NCBI RefSeq assembly: GCF_017565765.1
Contig: NZ_JAGDYP010000003.1
Location: 124,001-188,000 of the forward strand
Source of the DNA: Capnocytophaga bilenii
GTDB lineage: Bacteria > Bacteroidota > Bacteroidia > Flavobacteriales > Flavobacteriaceae
Length of the DNA stretch: 64,000 bases
Direction: 5' to 3'
The position numbers and the translations under genes are program-made. Position 1 is the first letter of the stretch. The number at the start of each line of letters is the position of its first letter. A model generated the notes under the pieces. That model did not search any database, was not told the DNA's origin, and was given only the letters and a program-made list of their open reading frames with translations. Of the stretch, positions 54,060 to 61,891 are shown in pieces.

Positions 54060-54144
54060 AACTATTTTTTTGACAATCATTGTACTTATCTAGTTTATAA
54101 CGCTTATCTTTTTCCTTATTTAAAGGCAACTCTTTTCCTTCCTC
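54052..54144 (-). pseudogene. Toxin C-terminal tip before Imm9-like copy 2
   Basis: Frame EEGKELPLNKEKDKRYKLDK then YNDCQKNSYE and TGA, overlapping the immunity ATG by 8 bp. Similar to the tip at 50668, so the toxin family was the same. Confidence 0.6.
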
Positions 54145-54416
54145 CCCCCGCTAGCGCAAGCTTGCAGCTCGTACCCAATTCTAAATTGAAAATTGAAAAT
54201 TCACAATTCATAATTTGCCAATTCCCCTCGCACTATTTAGAGCGCATTATAGGCTTGAAAAACGCTTATATCTATGGTGGATAAAGGTAAATAGATTTTT
54301 TTATTTGTATTTTACTGATTTTAAGGTTGTTACAATTTTAGCAACACATCTGATACATTACCACATAATCACTACGGGCTGTTTGGTGAACGCATACGAC
54401 CCAAGCAGATATGAAT
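54145..54416 (-). repeat. Array repeat unit
   Basis: Module A (ccgctagcgcaagcttgcag at about 54148), module B (54221-54361), plus a further piece at 54370-54416 that on the minus strand resembles the ETAWGVYATK relic seen at 50095, out of frame. Confidence 0.7.
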
Positions 54417-54998
54417 CTACCTATTAAAAATGTTTCTTTCCTTTGGAAACAATGGAATAGGAGCTACCTTACCTACCTTTTCAAGAGCAAGCCCTTTAAT
54501 GTCTAACTCATTAAGTATACTTTCTAACTCTTGAGTGCAAAATAATTTTATTTCTGAAGTAGCATCTCTAAATATTACATTCATAGAAGCCTCTTCATAA
54601 AAATACAAATCTTTATTCCTATATAACTCCATTCTCTTTAGATGACTTACCCCCTCATTATTTATCCCTTCTATTACATTTTGAATGTTGATAAAAACAA
54701 AATCTTTCTTTACATTAACAAATTTAAAAGGTAATAATTCTGCTTTTACATTAATTCTTCGGGTAAAAAGTGTTGCCTTTTCTTTCTCCATTACTAAGAA
54801 AGCTCCAGCTACACGAGCGTCAAACCCATCTTTTTTTCCTTTGTTGTCGAAGTTCTTGTACACTTCTCCTTCTAATTCTTCCCAAGAATTTATTAAGGAT
54901 TGTCCTTTAAAGGTAATAAGCTTTAAAGTACCTCCTATTAATTTATAAGATTTATAAGAAGAATCATCAATTAATTGATATATATCCATATTTACCAT
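54417..54998 (-). CDS. Imm11/DUF1629-like immunity protein, second type
   Basis: A 193-residue protein with RRINVKAELLPFKFVNVKKD, FVFINIQNVIEGINNEG, MNVIFRDATSEIKLFCTQEL and LDIKGLALEKVG, the DUF1629/Imm11 layout without close similarity to the gene at 51120. Its start overlaps the upstream toxin tip by 7 bp (atatggtaa). Toxin unknown. Confidence 0.6.
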   Translation of the reverse strand: MVNMDIYQLIDDSSYKSYKLIGGTLKLITFKGQSLINSWEELEGEVYKNFDNKGKKDGFDARVAGAFLVMEKEKATLFTRRINVKAELLPFKFVNVKKDFVFINIQNVIEGINNEGVSHLKRMELYRNKDLYFYEEASMNVIFRDATSEIKLFCTQELESILNELDIKGLALEKVGKVAPIPLFPKERNIFNR

Positions 54999-55066
54999 AT
55001 TATGTTATTAAACAATAAATCATTTCTAATAGCTTCTAATTCATCCCTGACACATAATTCAGACAA
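54992..55066 (-). pseudogene. Toxin C-terminal tip before Imm11-like gene
   Basis: Frame LSELCVRDELEAIRNDLLFN then NIIW and TAA, overlapping the immunity start. Reads as an amphipathic C-terminal helix; no start codon. Confidence 0.55.
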
Positions 55067-55330
55067 CCCCCCGCTGGCGCAAGCTTGCAGCTTGTGCCCA
55101 ATTCACAATTCACAATTCTCTCCCCCGTCCTACCTGTCCCATTTGTCCCACCCGTCCCACAATTCAGAATTCAAAATTCATAATTTGCCAATTCCCCTCG
55201 CACTATTTATAGCGCTTTATAGGTTTTAAAAAGGCTTATCTCTATGGTGGGTAAAGGAAAATAGTGAGGCAGTTCTTTTGTATTATTTTGATTGGCAAGT
55301 TGTTGAAATTTTAACAACATATTTGGAACA
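55067..55330 (-). repeat. Array repeat unit
   Basis: Module A (ccgctggcgcaagcttgcag at about 55072), decamers (cccatttgtcccacccgtcc), module B (55190-55330). The minus-strand cggtaatgttcc supplies the stop of the gene at 55331. Confidence 0.75.
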
Positions 55331-55834
55331 TTACCGAACTATTGTATTCAATTTGTCAATGATTTTTTTTTCTACTTGCACATCTGTGTAAATCCCCATT
55401 AATTGATAATCTCCCCTTAATAGATCTTCCTTAGTTATAGGAGTTTCGCTATTATCTTTTGCTTTCCAAACTCTTAAGTCATCAATATCTCCCAAAACTA
55501 ATTCAATATCATTATAGTTGGAATGAATTGTTTTATCATAATTAGGAGTTACACAAATAGTTTTCCATCTTTTTCTTAGCACAGGAGACCATGTAGTGTA
55601 AAAAGGTTTCATCAATACTCCCGAATTAATGATAGAATCTACAGATGTATTTAGAGCACCTGTCTTATTAAATACTTCAATTAAAGTTCTTCCTGCAATT
55701 TCTTCAATAGCTCTTGCAAAAGCAAATAGCTTATCATGATCTTCTTTTTTTAGCTTTGCTTTTGGAAAATCCTTTAAAAATAGAGGAATAGCAACTATTT
55801 CTCCATCTATACTATATTTATTACAATTTGTCAT
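55331..55834 (-). CDS. Immunity-type protein, unrecognised family
   Basis: A 167-residue protein starting MTNCNKYSIDGEIVAIPLFL. An open frame extends 18 codons further into module A (MNWTQAASLRQRG...), but those residues are repeat translation. It has IPLFLKDFPKAKLKKEDHDK, an alpha-helical FARAIEEIAGRTLIEVF and DDLRVWKAKDNSETPIT near the end. No family recognised; position, size and overlap with a toxin tip argue for immunity. Confidence 0.55.
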   Translation of the reverse strand: MTNCNKYSIDGEIVAIPLFLKDFPKAKLKKEDHDKLFAFARAIEEIAGRTLIEVFNKTGALNTSVDSIINSGVLMKPFYTTWSPVLRKRWKTICVTPNYDKTIHSNYNDIELVLGDIDDLRVWKAKDNSETPITKEDLLRGDYQLMGIYTDVQVEKKIIDKLNTIVR

Positions 55835-55850
55835 ATTCTTCTTTGTATTC
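55821..55850 (-). pseudogene. Toxin C-terminal tip, short
   Basis: EYKEEYDKL then TAA, overlapping the immunity start by 14 bp. Only nine codons, so weak on its own; it fits the pattern of the array. Confidence 0.4.
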
Positions 55851-56293
55851 CCCCGCTGGCGCAAGCTTGCAGCTTGTGTCCAATTCAAAATTCAGAATTC
55901 TCTCTCCCTCCTACTTGTCGCACCCGTCCTACCTGTCACACCCGTCCCACAATTCAAAATTCATAATTCACAATTCATAATTCCCTTCGCCCCCCGCTGG
56001 CGCAAGCTTGCAGCTCGTACCCAATTCTAAATTGAAAATTCTCTCCCCGTCCTACCTATCCCACTTATCGCACTCGTCCTAGTTGTCGCACCCGTCCCAC
56101 AATTCAAAATTCATAGTTTGCCAATTCCCCTCGCACTATTTAGAGCGCTTTACAGGCTTGAAAAACGCTTATCTCTATGGTGGGTAAAGGGAAATAAGGT
56201 TTTAGTCATTTTGTATTTTACTAATAATTAAATTGTTGTGTTTTTAACAACACATCTGATACATTACCCAACACATCTGATACATTACCCCCC
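55851..56293 (-). repeat. Array repeat unit with doubled module A
   Basis: Two copies of module A (about 55854 and 55995), each with decamer tandem (cctacctatcccacttatcg type), then module B (56128-56270) and a repeated acacatctgatacattaccc. The duplicated A implies loss of an immunity gene between them. Confidence 0.75.
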
Positions 56294-56698
56294 TCAAGAA
56301 GAGGATTCTATAGTATATAACTTAACTATTTTAGGATATATATCATAACAAGATTTTATAAATTCTTCAATTTCTAGAGCTATTTGTTCAAAAGTACCTA
56401 TCGTATCTAGTGCTTTTAATGTTTCTCCATCAGAAGCAGCAAAAATTCCTCCTACTTCTATTAAAGATTTATCTTTATATGAGTAATTTATTATTATATC
56501 TAATGATTCTATTTCTTTTTCATTTATATATTTTTGATTGAAAACCAAACTAAATATACAGAAATATAATATTTTACCCTGCCTATTTTTCTTAGGAAGG
56601 CTATAAAAAATAATATTGACAATTTCTTTGTTATCTTTAAAAGAATTCTTTCCTAAAGTATATAAAGTTTCACAAAATGCATCTATTTTATCTTTCAT
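56294..56698 (-). CDS. Immunity-type protein, unrecognised family
   Basis: A 134-residue protein starting MKDKIDAFCETLYTLGKNSF. An upstream ATG at 56767 belongs to an out-of-frame reading of the toxin tip, so 56698 is preferred: it directly follows the tip's TAA. KIDAFCETLY, KNRQGKILYFCIFSLVFNQK and AASDGETLKALDTIGTFEQI are notable; mixed alpha/beta, no signal. Family unknown. Confidence 0.55.
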   Translation of the reverse strand: MKDKIDAFCETLYTLGKNSFKDNKEIVNIIFYSLPKKNRQGKILYFCIFSLVFNQKYINEKEIESLDIIINYSYKDKSLIEVGGIFAASDGETLKALDTIGTFEQIALEIEEFIKSCYDIYPKIVKLYTIESSS

Positions 56699-56699
56699 T

Positions 56700-56837
56700 T
56701 TATTTTTTTTTAGGGCAATAATCTGAGTTTGTCCAAAGAGTTGAAGTGTATATATGAATTTCTCCATTTTTTACTTTCTTATCCATTTCTTCTTTTGTTA
56801 AGTACAAGTAGCTATCTCTATCTTTAGCCCAATCTTC
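56700..56837 (-). pseudogene. Toxin C-terminal tip, 45 codons
   Basis: From module A the frame reads EDWAKDRDSYLYLTKEEMDK, KVKNGEIHIYTSTLWTNSDY, CPKKK, TAA. A convincing protein end with conserved-looking aromatic residues; the stop is 1 base from the next ATG. Confidence 0.65.
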
Positions 56838-57209
56838 CCCCCGCTGGCGCAAGCTTGCAGCTTGTGCCCAATTCTAAATTGAAAATTCTCTCCCCGTCCT
56901 ACCTATCCCACTTATCGCACTCGTCCTACCTGTCGCACCCGTCCCATTTGTCCTACTTGTCGCACCCGTCCCACAATTCAAAATTCAAAATTCATAATTT
57001 GCCAATTCCCCTCGCACTATTTAGAGCGCATTATAGGCTTAAAAAACGCTTATCTCTATGGTGTATAAAGAAAAATAGTAGGGCAATTCTTTTGTATTAT
57101 GTTGATTAGCAAGTTATTGAAATTTTAACAACACATCTGGAATATTACCAGCGGTCGCGATGAGTTTGGTTGTCTACACCTCCCGTGAGTTGGCGTTGGA
57201 TTTCTAAGC
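56838..57209 (-). repeat. Array repeat unit
   Basis: Module A (about 56841), the longest decamer tandem of the array (56890-56975, eight or so units), module B (57005-57148), then a coding relic LGLEIQRQLTGGVDNQTHRD (57217-57150, minus strand) that overlaps the end of the next gene. Confidence 0.75.
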
Positions 57210-57500
57210 CTAACTCTCTGATAAACTATACAAGTAAGATATAGATGAACATATTTCATCATCATCAATACCATCTAATAAAGATAAAGTATCTTTATCT
57301 ATTTTAATTTTTTCTTCTATGAGATTTTCTAATAAAATATCTAATGCTAACCTTCTCTCTCCAAATGAAATGAGCTCTTTTGCATCTTTAACAATTGCTG
57401 TTACATAGGAAATAAGTTCTTCTGTGGGTAAATTAGGCTTGACGAATCTTTCTAATCTATCTATAAAACTTTCTATTTTTAAAATATCTATTCCACTCAT
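57210..57500 (-). CDS. Small immunity-type protein
   Basis: A 96-residue acidic helical protein, MSGIDILKIESFIDRLERFV, EELISYVTAIVKDAKELISF, GERRLALDILLENLIEEKI, resembling MafI-type or other all-helical immunity proteins with a central GERRLALDxLxENL motif. An upstream frame extends into module A but is repeat translation. The last codons (SLSES) run into the LGLEIQRQLTGG relic. Confidence 0.6.
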   Translation of the reverse strand: MSGIDILKIESFIDRLERFVKPNLPTEELISYVTAIVKDAKELISFGERRLALDILLENLIEEKIKIDKDTLSLLDGIDDDEICSSISYLYSLSES

Positions 57501-57502
57501 AA

Positions 57503-57535
57503 TTATTCTTTTCTGTATCCTGTTATTATTCCTTC
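57503..57535 (-). pseudogene. Toxin C-terminal tip, short
   Basis: EGIITGYRKE then TAA, 2 bases before the immunity ATG. Confidence 0.45.
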
Positions 57536-57750
57536 CCCCCGCTGGCGCAAGCTTGCAGCTTGTGTCCAATTCAGAATTCAAAATTCATAATTTGCCAATT
57601 CCCCTCACACTATTTAAAGCTCTCTATAGGCTTAAAAACTCTTATCTCTATAATGGGTAAAGAAAAATAAGGTTTTAGTCATTTTGTATTTTACTAATAG
57701 TTAAGTTGTTGTGCTTTTAACAACACATCTGAAACATTACCGAATTATTT
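57536..57750 (-). repeat. Array repeat unit, compact
   Basis: Module A (about 57540) directly joined to module B (57596-57742) with hardly any decamer tandem: the shortest unit, useful for defining the two conserved cores. Confidence 0.75.
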
Positions 57751-58164
57751 TTATGGATTAGACAATAATAAAGGCTCTTTCAATATCTTTTCATAAAGAT
57801 TTTGCCATAATGCTACTTTATTCAACTCTTCTTGATATTTAGAAACCAACTTGTTATAGTATTTGTCTAGCATTTTAATGTTGGATTTTCTGTCAATTTT
57901 ACCTGATTTATTATCTGCATAATAGAGCCAGTCATACATTAAATCATTAAAAATTATTTCTCCAAAAGGTGTTAAATCATCTTCATAGATAGATGTATTA
58001 ATAATTAATTTACCTTTTTCATTAAATGGGTGTATTTTTAATAATTTTTTATCATAGGCAAATCGCAACAAATTAAAACAAATTACTATTAGATCATCTT
58101 TTTGATCTTTCATTGGGAATGATCTTAGCATTCCCGATATACTAATTATAAATTTATGTTTCAT
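57751..58164 (-). CDS. Immunity-type protein, unrecognised family
   Basis: A 137-residue protein starting MKHKFIISISGMLRSFPMKD; the nine upstream codons are repeat translation. FNLLRFAYDKKLLKIHPFNE, TPFGEIIFNDLMYDWLYYAD and LLSNP at the end; helical, acidic. No family recognised. Practically no toxin tip is left upstream (DNLE only). Confidence 0.5.
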   Translation of the reverse strand: MKHKFIISISGMLRSFPMKDQKDDLIVICFNLLRFAYDKKLLKIHPFNEKGKLIINTSIYEDDLTPFGEIIFNDLMYDWLYYADNKSGKIDRKSNIKMLDKYYNKLVSKYQEELNKVALWQNLYEKILKEPLLLSNP

Positions 58165-58174
58165 CTCTAAGTTA

Positions 58175-58614
58175 TCCCCCCGCTGGCGCAAGCTTGCAGC
58201 TTGTGCCCAATTCAGAATTCACAATTCTCTCCCCGTCCTATTCGTCCCATTTGTCCCATTTGTCCCCCAATTCAAAATTCAGAATTCAAAATTCACAATT
58301 CAGAATTCATAATTTGCCAATTCCCCTCGCACTATTTAGAGCGCATTATAGGCTTAAAAAACTCTTTTCTCTATGGTGTATAAAGGATAATAGTAGGGCA
58401 GTTCTTTTGATTAGTAAGTTGTTGTGCTTTTAACAACACATCTGATACATTACCAAGAGGGCGCTTTTCTCGCTGTGGGCTCTCTGGTGGCGTATACGCC
58501 CCAAGCAGTCTCGGCGCGTTTCGTGGTTTACTCCTCCAGTTAATTCTCGCTGGATTTCTAAACCTAACTTTTAACAACACATTATTTAACTATATATCTG
58601 AAATATTACCTCAA
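58175..58614 (-). repeat. Array repeat unit with long coding relic
   Basis: Module A (about 58181), decamers, AATTC tandem, module B (58320-58454), then a relic at 58460-58574 reading LGLEIQRELTGGVNHETRRD on the minus strand followed by out-of-frame sequence resembling the version at 50095. Confidence 0.75.
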
Positions 58615-59223
58615 TCACTCGAATAGTTTAGAAAAATCTAATTGAGTAGAGTCTGCAATATTAGGAATGTTATCTACTTTTTCCAATTGTATCAAAAAAG
58701 CATAACCTTTTCTGAATTTTTCTTCTTTTTCCACCTTTTTACTTCTAAGTCCTATTATTTTTATCTTATACTTCCCATTAGGAATTGCATACTTAGCAGC
58801 ACCATAGGCGGTATATCTTTCACCTTCGTATAAGAGGTAATAATAAGTCTCTATAGTTGTACAATTTTCTAAGTCTTTATATTTCCAATTTTCCATTTGT
58901 TCAAAACTACAAACCCAAAGAGCTTCATCCTTTACTTCTAAAAAGAAACTTTCTTCGGCAGGTATAAAATCCCATTCTTCATAGGTAGTTCTATTATCAT
59001 TTATAGTGATGAAAATTTGATAATAATATGCACGAATACACGGGATAGGTACAAAAGCCCCTTTCCTTATAAAATCATAAAATACATTATGATTCTTGTC
59101 AAAATAAGTAAGCATCTTTTTAGAACGAATTCTATGTTCCTTACATAGTTCTTGGAACGTTTGTGCCGATACCACAGCAATTCCATAACCACTTGAACTT
59201 ATTGGTTTATCTAAGTGTATCAT
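58615..59223 (-). CDS. Immunity-type protein, unrecognised family
   Basis: A 202-residue protein starting MIHLDKPISSSGYGIAVVSA; the ATG seven codons earlier lies in the toxin-tip overlap. It is beta-rich with YYYQIFITINDNRTTYEEWD, FFLEVKDEALWVCSFEQMEN and YAIPNGKYKIKIIGLRS, like a small jelly-roll. Family not recognised. Placed between repeat modules like the other immunity genes. Confidence 0.55.
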   Translation of the reverse strand: MIHLDKPISSSGYGIAVVSAQTFQELCKEHRIRSKKMLTYFDKNHNVFYDFIRKGAFVPIPCIRAYYYQIFITINDNRTTYEEWDFIPAEESFFLEVKDEALWVCSFEQMENWKYKDLENCTTIETYYYLLYEGERYTAYGAAKYAIPNGKYKIKIIGLRSKKVEKEEKFRKGYAFLIQLEKVDNIPNIADSTQLDFSKLFE

Positions 59224-59237
59224 TATTTCTAATATTT

Positions 59238-59297
59238 TTAGCAATTGTTATCATTATTGTTGTTTTCTTTTTTATATTTTCCTATCTTAAGTGTTTT
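59238..59297 (-). pseudogene. Toxin C-terminal tip
   Basis: TLKIGKYKKENNNNDNNC then TAA, 14 bases before the immunity ATG; Asn/Lys-rich tail. Confidence 0.45.
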
Positions 59298-59377
59298 CCC
59301 CCGCTGGCGCAAGCTTGCAGCTTGTGCTCAATTCAAAATTCTCTCTCCCGTCCCCCACACAGCACTACTGCGCACTG

Positions 59378-59417
59378 CCCCCCTCTCTTTTGGAGAGGGG
59401 GAACGGGGGTGAGGAGT
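59378..59417 (+). repeat. GC-rich hairpin repeat
   Basis: cccccctctc-tttt-ggagaggggg followed by aacgggggtgaggag; same subtype as the hairpin at 6432 in leuS and identical over its length to that at 61252, including the preceding cacacagcactactgcgcac. Confidence 0.75.
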
Positions 59418-59422
59418 CCGCA

Positions 59423-59583
59423 GAGGGTGTCCGAAAAGTTTTAAAAGCACGATTACGCCACACACTTTGGCAAACTTTCAGAGTTTGCCAAAGTTAATTA
59501 CTCTGATAATCAATTACTTTTATTCACATTGTAGGGGCGATTGGCAAATCGCCCTCACGAAACCAAACTTTTCGGACAGGCTC
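59423..59583 (-). mobile_element. MITE with IS1182-type termini, inverted copy
   Basis: 161 bp, reverse orientation of the copy at 34476: ends gagggtgtccgaaaagtttt and, inverted, gagcctgtccgaaaagtttg, with the same internal palindromes (gggcgattggcaaatcgccc, ttggcaaac/gtttgccaa). Non-coding. Confidence 0.82.
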
Positions 59584-59829
59584 CAATTCAAAATTCACAA
59601 TTCTCCCCCCGTCCTACCCGTCCCATTTGTCCCACTTGTCGCACCCGTCCCACAATTCAAAATTCAGAATTCACAATTCATAATTTGCCAATTTCCCTCG
59701 CACTATTTAAAGCACTCTATAGGCTTGAAAAACTCTTTTCTCTATGGTAGGTAAAGGTAAATAGATTTTGTTTTCTTTGTATTTTGCTAATTGTAAGGTT
59801 GTTAGAATTTTAACAACACATCTGAAACA

Positions 59830-60285
59830 TTACTCATTACCCACAGTATAGAAAGACAATATATCACCATAATTATATATGTTACTTATGCGTTCTATAA
59901 CTATATTTTTATTAGGAAATTTATATTTAAAATAAATATCCCAAGAAAATTGTATAAATTCACCTATATTTTTAAACAATTTATCATCAATAACATCTTT
60001 ACAATGAGCAAATAAATCATATAAGTATATTTTATTTATCTCAGATTCTATTTCTCTACTATTGTTATATCTCTTCTTGAGACTCTCATAAAGAAAATAA
60101 TTATAGTTTTCCTTTAGTAAAATAGAGTTCTCAATTTCTATAGTCTCAGGGAATAGTAATTTACCTATGATTAAAATATCATCAGGATGAATATTGAAGC
60201 TTATATATTGGTATAAGTCAATGTTATCTTTTTTAGACCATTTATTTTTCCATTCTATGTATTTACCTATTTCTTCTAAATTCAT
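59830..60285 (-). CDS. Immunity-type protein, unrecognised family
   Basis: A 151-residue protein, MNLEEIGKYIEWKNKWSKKD, LYQYISFNIHPDDILIIGKL, FAHCKDVIDDKLFKNIGEFI and FSWDIYFKYKFPNKNIVIER. Helical, Lys/Ile-rich. No family recognised. Its last codons (TVGNE) and stop are written by the first bases of module B (gtaatgagtaatgtttcag). Confidence 0.5.
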   Translation of the reverse strand: MNLEEIGKYIEWKNKWSKKDNIDLYQYISFNIHPDDILIIGKLLFPETIEIENSILLKENYNYFLYESLKKRYNNSREIESEINKIYLYDLFAHCKDVIDDKLFKNIGEFIQFSWDIYFKYKFPNKNIVIERISNIYNYGDILSFYTVGNE

Positions 60286-60297
60286 ATGTTAAATATT

Positions 60298-60436
60298 TTA
60301 AGGAATTTTCCCCCCCGCTGGTGCGAGCTTGCAGCTCGTACCCAATTCAGAATTCACAATTCTCTCCCCGTCCCATTTGTCCCACAAGTCCCACCTGTCC
60401 TACCCGTCCCACAATTCAGAATTCAAAATTCCCCTG
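60298..60436 (-). repeat. Array repeat unit, module A only
   Basis: Module A (ccgctggtgcgagcttgcag at about 60315), decamers and AATTC tandem; module B is missing, so the unit joins straight to the acetyltransferase stop. Confidence 0.65.
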
Positions 60437-60440
60437 AAAA

Positions 60441-61145
60441 TTATATCTTAAACCCTTTCAAAGATTCTTTTTGCTTGCCTTGTTGGTCAAAATTATCCTC
60501 AGAAAGCCATCGCTCAAAAGCATATTTGTTACCAGCCCATTCCTTGTCTGTCATCGCATACCAAGCCGTGTCGCGCGAACGCCCTTTGTAAACCACTGCC
60601 TGCCTAAACGTACCCTCATATACAAAACCCAAGCGTTCCGCAGCACGGCGCGAAGGTGCATTAAGGCTGTCACATTTCCATTCGTAACGCCTGTATTGGA
60701 GGGTCTCAAATACATATTTTGCCAACAAATACTGCGCTTCTGTAGCCATACGCGTACGCTGCAAAACCGGCGAATAGATTACCCACCCCACTTCTATCAC
60801 TCTGTTTTTAGGGTCAATACGCATTAGGGCGAGCGTACCTACGGCTTTTAGCGTTTGTTTATCTACAATCGTCAGAAAATAAGGGTCAGCAGAGGCTTCC
60901 TGCTTAGTGAGTAAAGCACACAACTCCTCTTTGTTCTTTGCAGGAGCTATAGGTAGATACGTCCAATCGGGCATCACGGCATTGGTTTCCAAATAGAAAT
61001 CGCTCAAATCGTCTAAGTGTTTGGCTACCGAAAGAGGTTCCAACAGACAATAATTCCCCTCTAAAAGGGTTATATGAGGGGTTGCTCCTACTGAAAAATC
61101 AGGTAACGCCTCCCCTATAGGCTGATTGTACTGGTTTGTATTCAT
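60441..61145 (-). CDS. GNAT family N-acetyltransferase
   Basis: A 234-residue acetyltransferase of the RimJ/RimL type: VGTLALMRIDPKNRVIEVGW, VIYSPVLQRTRMATEAQYLL (acetyl-CoA loop, altered from the usual QxxGxG/A), RYEWKCDSLNAPSRRAAERL and GFVYEGTFRQAVVYKGRSRD. Substrate unknown. It is less AT-rich than the immunity genes and may be a normal chromosomal gene now embedded in the array's edge. Confidence 0.88.
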   Translation of the reverse strand: MNTNQYNQPIGEALPDFSVGATPHITLLEGNYCLLEPLSVAKHLDDLSDFYLETNAVMPDWTYLPIAPAKNKEELCALLTKQEASADPYFLTIVDKQTLKAVGTLALMRIDPKNRVIEVGWVIYSPVLQRTRMATEAQYLLAKYVFETLQYRRYEWKCDSLNAPSRRAAERLGFVYEGTFRQAVVYKGRSRDTAWYAMTDKEWAGNKYAFERWLSEDNFDQQGKQKESLKGFKI

Positions 61146-61164
61146 TGTATATTTTTAGATAATC

Positions 61165-61401
61165 GGTTGATACCCCCCGCTGGCGCAAGCTTGCAGCTTG
61201 TGCCCAATTCAAAATTCTCTTTACATCCCCACACAGCACTACTGCGCACTGCCCCCCTCTCTTTTGGAGAGGGGGAACGGGGGTGAGGACTCCGCTGGCG
61301 CAAGCTTGCAGCTTGTGCCCAATTCATAATTCAGAATTCTAAATTCAAAATTCTCACCCATCCTACTTGTCCTACCCGTCCCACAATTCAAAATTCAGAA
61401 T
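61165..61401 (-). repeat. Array repeat unit with two module A copies
   Basis: Module A at about 61175 and 61293 separated by the GC-rich hairpin repeat (61252-61290), then AATTC tandem down to the truncated HEAT gene. Its minus-strand reading into the acetyltransferase ends GINRLSKNIQ, TGA overlapping that gene's ATG, like the toxin tips. Confidence 0.7.
61252..61290 (+). repeat. GC-rich hairpin repeat
   Basis: Copy of the hairpin at 59378 (cccccctctc-tttt-ggagaggggg plus aacgggggtgagga), inside the module A pair. Confidence 0.75.
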
Positions 61402-61840
61402 TCAAAATTCAAAATTCACAATTCCCCGCGGGCGCAAGGCTTCTGTACTAAACCTGCGGATATTCTCATCTTCACTTTCTGCCCAATGGGAAAGAAAAGC
61501 AATCGAAAAGTCTAAATGTTCGCTCATTTCCGTGCGCAACGCCATCCAAATAATCTCACGAACGCCAAAATGACTATCGCCTACCAAAGGTTTTAGTTTG
61601 CGTAGCTTTTCTTCCAGAAGAGTATCGGTATGCAAAGCCACCAAATAGCAAGCATAACAACGCACCGAATCGGATAAATGCGTGCTGAGTTGTTCAAACA
61701 AAGGCTTATAGAGGTCTACAGCCAGCCATTCAGTAAGGTTTACCGTTTCTATACGCCCCGTATTTAATAGCGAAAGCACTTCCGAAGGAATATCTTACCG
61801 CCTTCTGAGCCCCTTTTCTGTTTTTGATGTCTTCGGTCAT
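61402..61840 (-). pseudogene. HEAT-repeat (AlkD-like) gene, frameshifted and truncated
   Basis: The ATG at 61840 gives MTEDIKNRKGAQKA, then a one-base shift leads to DIPSEVLSLLNTGRIETVNL TEWLAVD. HEAT-like helices continue (SVRCYACYLVALHTDTLLEE, FGVREIIWMALRTEMSEHLD, HWAESEDENIRRFSTEALRP), resembling DNA-alkylation-repair HEAT proteins. The chain ends RGIVNFEF where the AATTC repeat begins, so array DNA has replaced the 3' half. Confidence 0.7.
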
Positions 61841-61891
61841 AAAAATAATTTATCAATTAGTAAATTAGAAAATTAGCAAATTAGCTAATTT

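Larger units (their letters stand above)
59298..59829 (-). repeat. Array repeat unit carrying hairpin repeat and MITE
   Basis: Module A (about 59303), a GC-rich hairpin repeat (59378-59417), a complete MITE (59423-59583), decamers, then module B (59691-59829). The insertions sit between A and B without touching either core. Confidence 0.75.

Noticed and set aside
55835-55888. N-terminal extensions of immunity genes reading MNWTQAASLRQRG and similar
   Set aside because: These residues are translations of module A and recur before unrelated genes; true starts are inside.
48050-61440. CRISPR-like or tandem-repeat array
   Set aside because: The repeats are long (over 200 bp), unevenly spaced, and what lies between them are complete genes of 300-600 bp, not short spacers; no cas genes.
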